Shown one piece after another: positions 59,070-64,000 of a stretch of DNA of 64,000 nucleotides. The notes under the pieces were generated by a model, which saw nothing but the letters and a program-made list of their open reading frames with translations, searched no databases and had not been told where the DNA came from. Positions within the stretch are counted from its first letter, which is position 1, and each line of letters starts with the position of its first letter. This stretch comes from Dermatemys mawii (Eukaryota > Chordata > Testudines > Dermatemydidae), in the NCBI GenBank assembly GCA_007922305.1, contig ML677478.1, positions 1,220,477-1,284,476 of the forward strand. Direction: 5' to 3'. Both the position numbers and the translations under genes were made by a program.

Positions 59070-59141
59070 AGTTTGTAATCGTGGAGAATAGACCCAGGAT
59101 TTTAGGTGGCCCTCAGTCTTCAGAGACAGTGATTCCTCAAG
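59070..59141 (+). CDS. 72-nt linker exon of gene 3
   Basis: Acceptor TTCTTTTCAG, donor CCTCAAG|GTATTA, exactly 72 nt, phase 1 to 1. It encodes VIVENRPRILGGPQSSETVI plus flanking residues. VENRPRILGG aligns with MENEPRNLGG in the 72-nt exon of gene 2. It joins CARD-A (ending phase 1) to linker B (starting phase 1). A spacer without a recognisable fold. Confidence 0.78.
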
Positions 59142-61011
59142 GTATTATCTTTAACTCTACAGCATATAGTGCACTTTGCAGACCTAGTGGACAAAGACCT
59201 TCCTAAACAGAGAGGTTGTTTATCTGGGGTCAACCCCTCCATGAGCTTCTCATTCCCTTCCCCATTTTAAAGAGATAACAAGGGTTCCATCTTCTTTTCC
59301 ACCCAGCTCCTCTGTCCAGAACTTCAGTGTTCCCTCTAGTTTGTCCTCCAGTGATGTGTAAATGTTCCAAGGCCTGGGACATTCACCCCTTCCCTTGGTA
59401 GACTGCCCCACAGTCTGCTACTATATGGTATTATTCCTTATATTTCTCAGAAGTGTCCCATTATGAGATCTATTAGCCCTAGTCACATACCTTCTCTCAG
59501 GAAGCCATTGCCCTGTTGCCTACAACATGGCACTGAGAGCCAAGAACTCCTGACTCCCAATGCAGTTAGTCTCTCTAACCCCAGAATTTATTTTTTCTGC
59601 TCTTCTGTGTTTTTCCTCAGTTCATAGAATCATAGAATATCAGGGTTGGAAGGGACCTCAGGAGGTCATCTAGTCCAATCCCCTGCTCACAGCAGGACCA
59701 ACCCCTAACTAAATCATCCCAGCCATATGCCCCACATATTGCTGGTATTAAGGTGTCCAGAACTATAAGAAAAATATTAATGGGAGTTTAACCAGTGCCA
59801 TGCAGAGGAGGCCATCAAATCTGGTCAATGTTAATTAATAGGCATGAGCCATTCTCTTCCTACCCTGCCAATAACTGGCAGCGACTACAGAATCTACACT
59901 GGGAATGAGTGAATCTTGTGTAGTCCAAAGTTTTTGGTAGCCCTCATAAAATTGTTTTGGCTTCACAAGACCAGATTGAAATGGCAAATCTTTTTCCTCT
60001 GCAGTTTAATGTATGGATCTCCTTTCATGCACCCAAAAGAGACGCACCTCTCAGAACAATGTTTCCAAGTAATAGTAATTCTGTGCTGTGAGTTAGAGAG
60101 AGAGAGAAAGAGAAGAGCAAAGCCGTCAAAAGCAGAAATCCTGTATAAGATATTTGTGCTCCAGTATTTCAACCAAGTTTATTCAACTCCTCTTCTTACC
60201 CAATCACAGTCCAATCCCTGGGCTGGCTCCATGTTCATAATCTTTGTGTTTTCCTGTTCCCACCCTCTGCTGCATTTTTCATATGCCTTTTTAACTGGAT
60301 ACTCTTCTTTCGTCTACGTTTTGCACCGTCTTGCTTAAGCAGAACTGAAAGTCACTAATGTCAGTCAGACTTCCAGCCCCACAAAGTTAAAGTGGGTTTG
60401 AAAGTGGAAAAATGAATTTTGCTGTCTTTGAGTAGAAACTACTAGTATTGGGGTATCATGTCCTCTAGCACCCTTTTCTTCTGCTGATTTATCTGCAGTT
60501 GTTTATGCTGAGGAAATGTAGTGATCCTACATCTGTACCACTGGGACCCTGTGCTTCCTGACATACTGTCGATCAGCATTTCTCTACCTTATAGTGAGAT
60601 GAACCAGACTAAGATCTTGCCCCTACCATTCACTGTTGAAAGTGAAGGATGCACATGCACTGTTAGAATTGCAAGGAATGGGTAAGGCTGCAAACACAGC
60701 TGGAGATTTTACTTACAGTGGGCTACATTCTGCTTTCACTCAGAGCCATCTAAGTCAATACAGTGGTGTAACATGGGGGAGTTAGCCCCAACATTTGAAC
60801 ATGAAGGCCATCAAGCTTTGCTCCTGCTTTTCAATCAGCTAGATCTGTCTTGTAATCCTCCCTCTGGATACGACAGTAGCTGGTATACAATACGCAAATG
60901 AACTGGAAAATGTAGACTTGCCATTTATGCTTTGCACTGAGCAATTCAGACAATGGTTTCTATGGGCTCCTCCATGTCTCACTGAGCATTTTGTTCTGTT
61001 TTATCATGCAG
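59142..61011 (+). other. Intron of gene 3 between 72-nt exon and linker B
   Basis: It holds a CR1 3' end (59622-59765). The rest looks unique, with several short non-significant frames. Confidence 0.5.
59622..59765 (-). repeat. CR1 LINE 3' end
   Basis: 'tcatagaatcatagaatatcagggttggaagggacctcaggaggtcatctagtccaatcccctgctcacagcaggaccaacccctaactaaatcatcccagcc' is the standard CR1 3' end in antisense, with the duplicated 'tcatagaat' terminus. Confidence 0.95.
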
Positions 61012-61111
61012 TGCCAGCACCAGCTGGTAACATGGCATTGCTGAGTTATAGGACTGAGGACCCCGTGGGAGATGACATCAGTGGAGCGGCTATGTCAGCA
61101 CCAGCCAGAAG
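61012..61111 (+). CDS. Linker exon B of gene 3
   Basis: Acceptor TTTTATCATGCAG, donor CCAGAAG|GTAACG, 100 nt, phase 1 in and phase 2 out. It encodes PAPAGNMALLSYRTEDPVGD then DISGAAMSAPAR. Same length and organisation as linker A, and it leads into CARD-B. Sequence is conserved in the first half (APxGxxALLS...EDPVGD). Confidence 0.8.
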
Positions 61112-62968
61112 GTAACGTTTGTGAAAAGAGGGTCTTAGGAGGAAAGTGTCTCTTCAGGGTCATTGCAGTGATGTTCTGACTCTTGTTCTACACATCAGAG
61201 ACAAATCCTGGCTCACAAAGGACTGAGAAAAATGGCTCTGATTCTGCACTTGCTCACACCAGCTTTAACATGGGGGTAACTCCATTGGGTCCAGAACAGA
61301 GTCTTTTCTGGTTCATGCTGGTGTAATGGAGGGGAGGGCTGGCACAATGGGAAGTTGCACCAGGCCAGGGGATGGTCCCTGTTTTGAGGTTTGGGGAAGG
61401 AAAGGCCATGCAATGCAAGGGGAACAATGGGGAAATAATAAAAGGGGACTAGAGTCTAGGTGCAGGGTGAGGATGGGGGCCAGGATCCAGGGGGAGACCA
61501 GGTCAGATGAGGTTGGGTTCAGGTTGCAATGGGATAGAAATGGAGTTTGGGGGACTAGGACATGGGGCAGATAGGTGGCAAGACCAGGAAAACACAGTGC
61601 AGAGTAAAATCATAAGACAAGTGGGGTAGGGGACAGGATACAGAGGGAACTTTGGCATGACATTAGAGATGGGAAGCAATGGTACAGTGCCTAGGGGCAG
61701 ATAGTGTGAGGGGGCAGAACCCTGGGGGATCAGAAACAGATGAAGTGGGAGGTAGATGAAGGGGCTGGACCCCAGGTGGCAAACTGACTAGGACATGGGA
61801 GGGAGATAGCAGGCATAAAGGCTGGCGGGGGTGGGGAGGGGAGAAGGGGAACGGGGGCAGATGAAAGGGGGTGGGACATGGGTGGGACAGAGAGGGTGTC
61901 GCTGTGCCTCTGTGGGTCACAAGTGAGAATACCAGATTCAGGACAAACTGCTGTAAAACAGGGAAGACCCACTCTAAACTGGTATTTATTCTTCCACAAG
62001 ACATACCAAGCCAGTAACAAAAGTAACTTCTGTCTCACCACACTGGTTAAGAAGAAGTCAGAAATGCAGTCTCCTTAGGTAATCCCAGCCCTTGTTTCAC
62101 CACCCAGACAGTAGACTATATGATTGGTTATTTAAAACCAGTTTAATCAAACAAAAGGTTCTTCTAACCCCAAGAGATCAGTCACATACGCAGGTCAATA
62201 TACAACTCAGATTCTAACCAGTAATCATGCTGTTGCCAGTCCTTTATTATTTAACATCTAGAGGTTTATTTATAAGAGAAAGAAGGAGGAAAGAGTTAAA
62301 ATAGTCAAGGAAAACAAATACATGCAGTCATTGCAAAGTTTTTGTATCAGTTTTGAAGCAGTGATGGAATGTAACTTGGACTTTCGAAAGATTGGAAGGT
62401 CCTCAGTCCATTGATTGGAATGCTTCTTTTGGTGTAAGTCCAAATATTAATGTGCACAGGGTCAGGTGCACATCGTGTGCACCTCACTGATGTGCATGAA
62501 CAGTAATTAACTTGGATCTAGTCCTGTTCCAAAAAGGAACAGCTCAAAGGACATTAAGGAACTATCAGTGCACGTCAGGGTGCATGCGGACAGTTAGTCT
62601 GTGGTGCGGCATGTTAGTGCGACATGGGCCACACCCCAACTTGCTGCAAATCTGCCGTCCTTCACAGCTGACTGGCATGTCCTTAAAGCAGCCTCTGCAC
62701 ATGCTGACCACCAATGGAAAATTTACAGGAGCTGATGGGACTTGAAATGGCCATCTTGTCACCCACTGCCAGTGAGCTCACCTCATCATTCCAGCAAAGA
62801 GAAGAAATACTTAGAAAAAGGACCATTTTCTCTCTACAACTGTTTGTCTTCCTTATTACTCATTGCTGAAGGAGTCCAGGTCCCAAAACATTACAGTTGC
62901 CTGAGAGATCCTTTTTTAATCCTTAGCAATAGTGGATGTATATAATTAAAAGTGAATTATTGTTCCAG
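61112..62968 (+). other. Intron of gene 3 between linker B and CARD-B
   Basis: It contains a G-rich low-complexity tract (61320-61880) and an AT-rich tract 62090-62460 with 'gtttaatcaaac' and 'gtttatttataag', possibly an antisense LTR fragment. Its two edges resemble those of the intron after linker A. Confidence 0.45.
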
Positions 62969-63273
62969 GCCATGGGACTCAGTAACAGCAGCCACAGATG
63001 AAAAGGCCTTGGAGATGATACACAAAGAACAAGATAAACTCATCAAGTTACTTCAGAATGATGCTGACAAGGTCTTGGATGAGTTGCTCTACCAGTCAGT
63101 GATCACACCGCAGGACTACGAACAACTCAACAAAGGAAAGGATGCAGAGGACAAAATAAGAATATTGTTGGTTGTGATACAGTGGAAGGGGGGATTGATC
63201 TGTAAGCAGTTTCTGGAGTGTTTACAAAGCCTGTTTCCTGACTTCCAACAGCACATGCAATACTCAGAACAGT
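62969..63273 (+). CDS. CARD-B exon of gene 3
   Basis: Acceptor TTATTGTTCCAG, donor GAACAGT|GTAAGT, 305 nt, phase 2 in and phase 1 out. It encodes PWDSVTAATDEKALEMIHKE, KLIKLLQNDADKVLDELLYQ, SVITPQDYEQLNKGKDAEDK, then IQWKGGLICKQFLECLQ and LFPDFQQHMQYSE. The CARD pattern is clear and very close to CARD-A. The last base before the donor is T, so a following exon starting AG, as the other short exons do, would create a TAG. The next exon lies outside the window. Confidence 0.9.
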
Positions 63274-64000
63274 GTAAGTGGTATCATGGATTCCAATTTT
63301 TAAAAATCATTTTTTCCACACTAAGAATGTAATTACTGCAACAAGGAATAGGAGGGATCTGTTCTCCACTGGATTTCTACATAGTAGATGCAAATGCTGA
63401 CTCCGCCTCTTGGACATGGCTTTTCTGGTTAGGGAGGTGGTGCTCTTCCACAATGGAAGAAGAATGGGGTGAGAATTCCATGGCCTGCAGAGGTGTAAGC
63501 CTCTCTAGTGCTACACACTGTTCATCTGAGTAAGGGCTCCTCTCTGGCGTTGTATAGGGGTGTAACAGGATGCTGGCTTAGAGGATCAAGCCAGGCCCCT
63601 GTTAGCCCATACCCAGGGAGAAGAAGGCACTAGCTGGAGCTGGCTGGGAGGCCACGCCCTAATTGCCTGAGGGGAGACACCTGCAGGCCTGAGAAGCCAG
63701 CTATAAAAGCTGGCAGGCAGGAAGCAGGGGGGACCAGAAGGAGGAGAAGGAGAGAGAGATCGGGGAGACAGGAAAGGGAAGAGTGTGGGGCTCTAGATTC
63801 CTGTAGGCTAGGAGGCTAGCAGTCTCCCTGAGCACTGGTCTGTAGATTCCTGTATATATTTGTAAATAGTCAGTGGTGGGAACAAACACAGCAATAAAGG
63901 ACACAGGTGTTGCACATAGAGTGGTCTCCAGTTTTGGTTGTGAAGAGGACCGGCGAGGGCCTGGTTACAATGGGTATATGGGATCCAGGGCAGGGTGGCC
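63274..64000 (+). other. Partial intron of gene 3 at the window edge
   Basis: The first 290 bases resemble the sequence after CARD-A. A solo LTR (63561-63969) interrupts the duplicated intron sequence, and 'gggatccagggcagggtggcc' after it matches 'ggggtccagggcaggatgggt' near 57788. Confidence 0.55.
63561..63969 (+). mobile_element. Solo LTR of an endogenous retroelement
   Basis: It starts TGTAACAGG and ends GGTTACA, with TATAAAAG at 63702-63709 and AATAAA at 63893-63898, i.e. promoter and polyadenylation signals in plus order. The flanks aGGGG (63556-63560) and aTGGG (63970-63974) match at 4 of 5 bases. It is 409 bp, with no coding sequence. The paralogous intron near 57780 lacks it. Confidence 0.82.

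Overview
This window is vertebrate nuclear DNA, most likely from a turtle (a sauropsid in any case). Genes are split into exons with GT-AG introns. The repeats are CR1 LINE 3' ends, MIR, hAT/Harbinger/mariner-type MITEs, solo LTRs and a DIRS-like relic, a mix I associate with turtles and crocodilians. The species is inference.

The core is a cluster of interferon-induced very large GTPase (VLIG/GVIN) genes joined to CARD death-fold exons. Gene 1 (minus strand, 15637 to 2571) reads through seven phase-compatible exons: CARD-1, an exon with 45-nt coding repeats, a linker exon, CARD-2, a 57-nt exon, a 72-nt exon and a 4.7 kb VLIG exon. Gene 2 (minus, 38987 to 31474) has a 72-nt exon and an intact paralogous VLIG exon, but I see no CARD exon for it in the window. 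Gene 3 (plus, about 49.2 kb to past the window end) has a candidate promoter and non-coding first exon, an ATG exon, then two duplicated linker plus CARD units separated by a 72-nt exon. Its GTPase exon, if any, lies past 64000. Genes 2 and 3 are divergent.

Between genes 1 and 2 sits a 4.1 kb PIF/Harbinger transposon (19966-24098) with terminal inverted repeats, an intact DDE transposase and a convergent two-exon Myb/SANT-like partner gene broken by two stops. Non-autonomous relatives lie beside it. The remainder is introns and repeat-rich intergenic DNA: CR1 copies, several hAT elements with 8-bp target duplications, nested MITEs, solo LTRs, a LINE reverse-transcriptase remnant and tandem tRNA-like SINE units. 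A 10-base run of N at 28257-28266 is an assembly gap.

The inferred theme is an innate-immune locus coding for giant GTPases physically linked to CARD signalling modules, expanding by duplication of a linker-CARD-short-exon cassette. An ISRE-like element about 4 kb upstream of gene 1 and an ISRE-like/CCAAT/TATA cluster upstream of gene 3 fit interferon control, but neither is tested. Exon joins were inferred from splice dinucleotides, phase and paralogy, not from transcripts.
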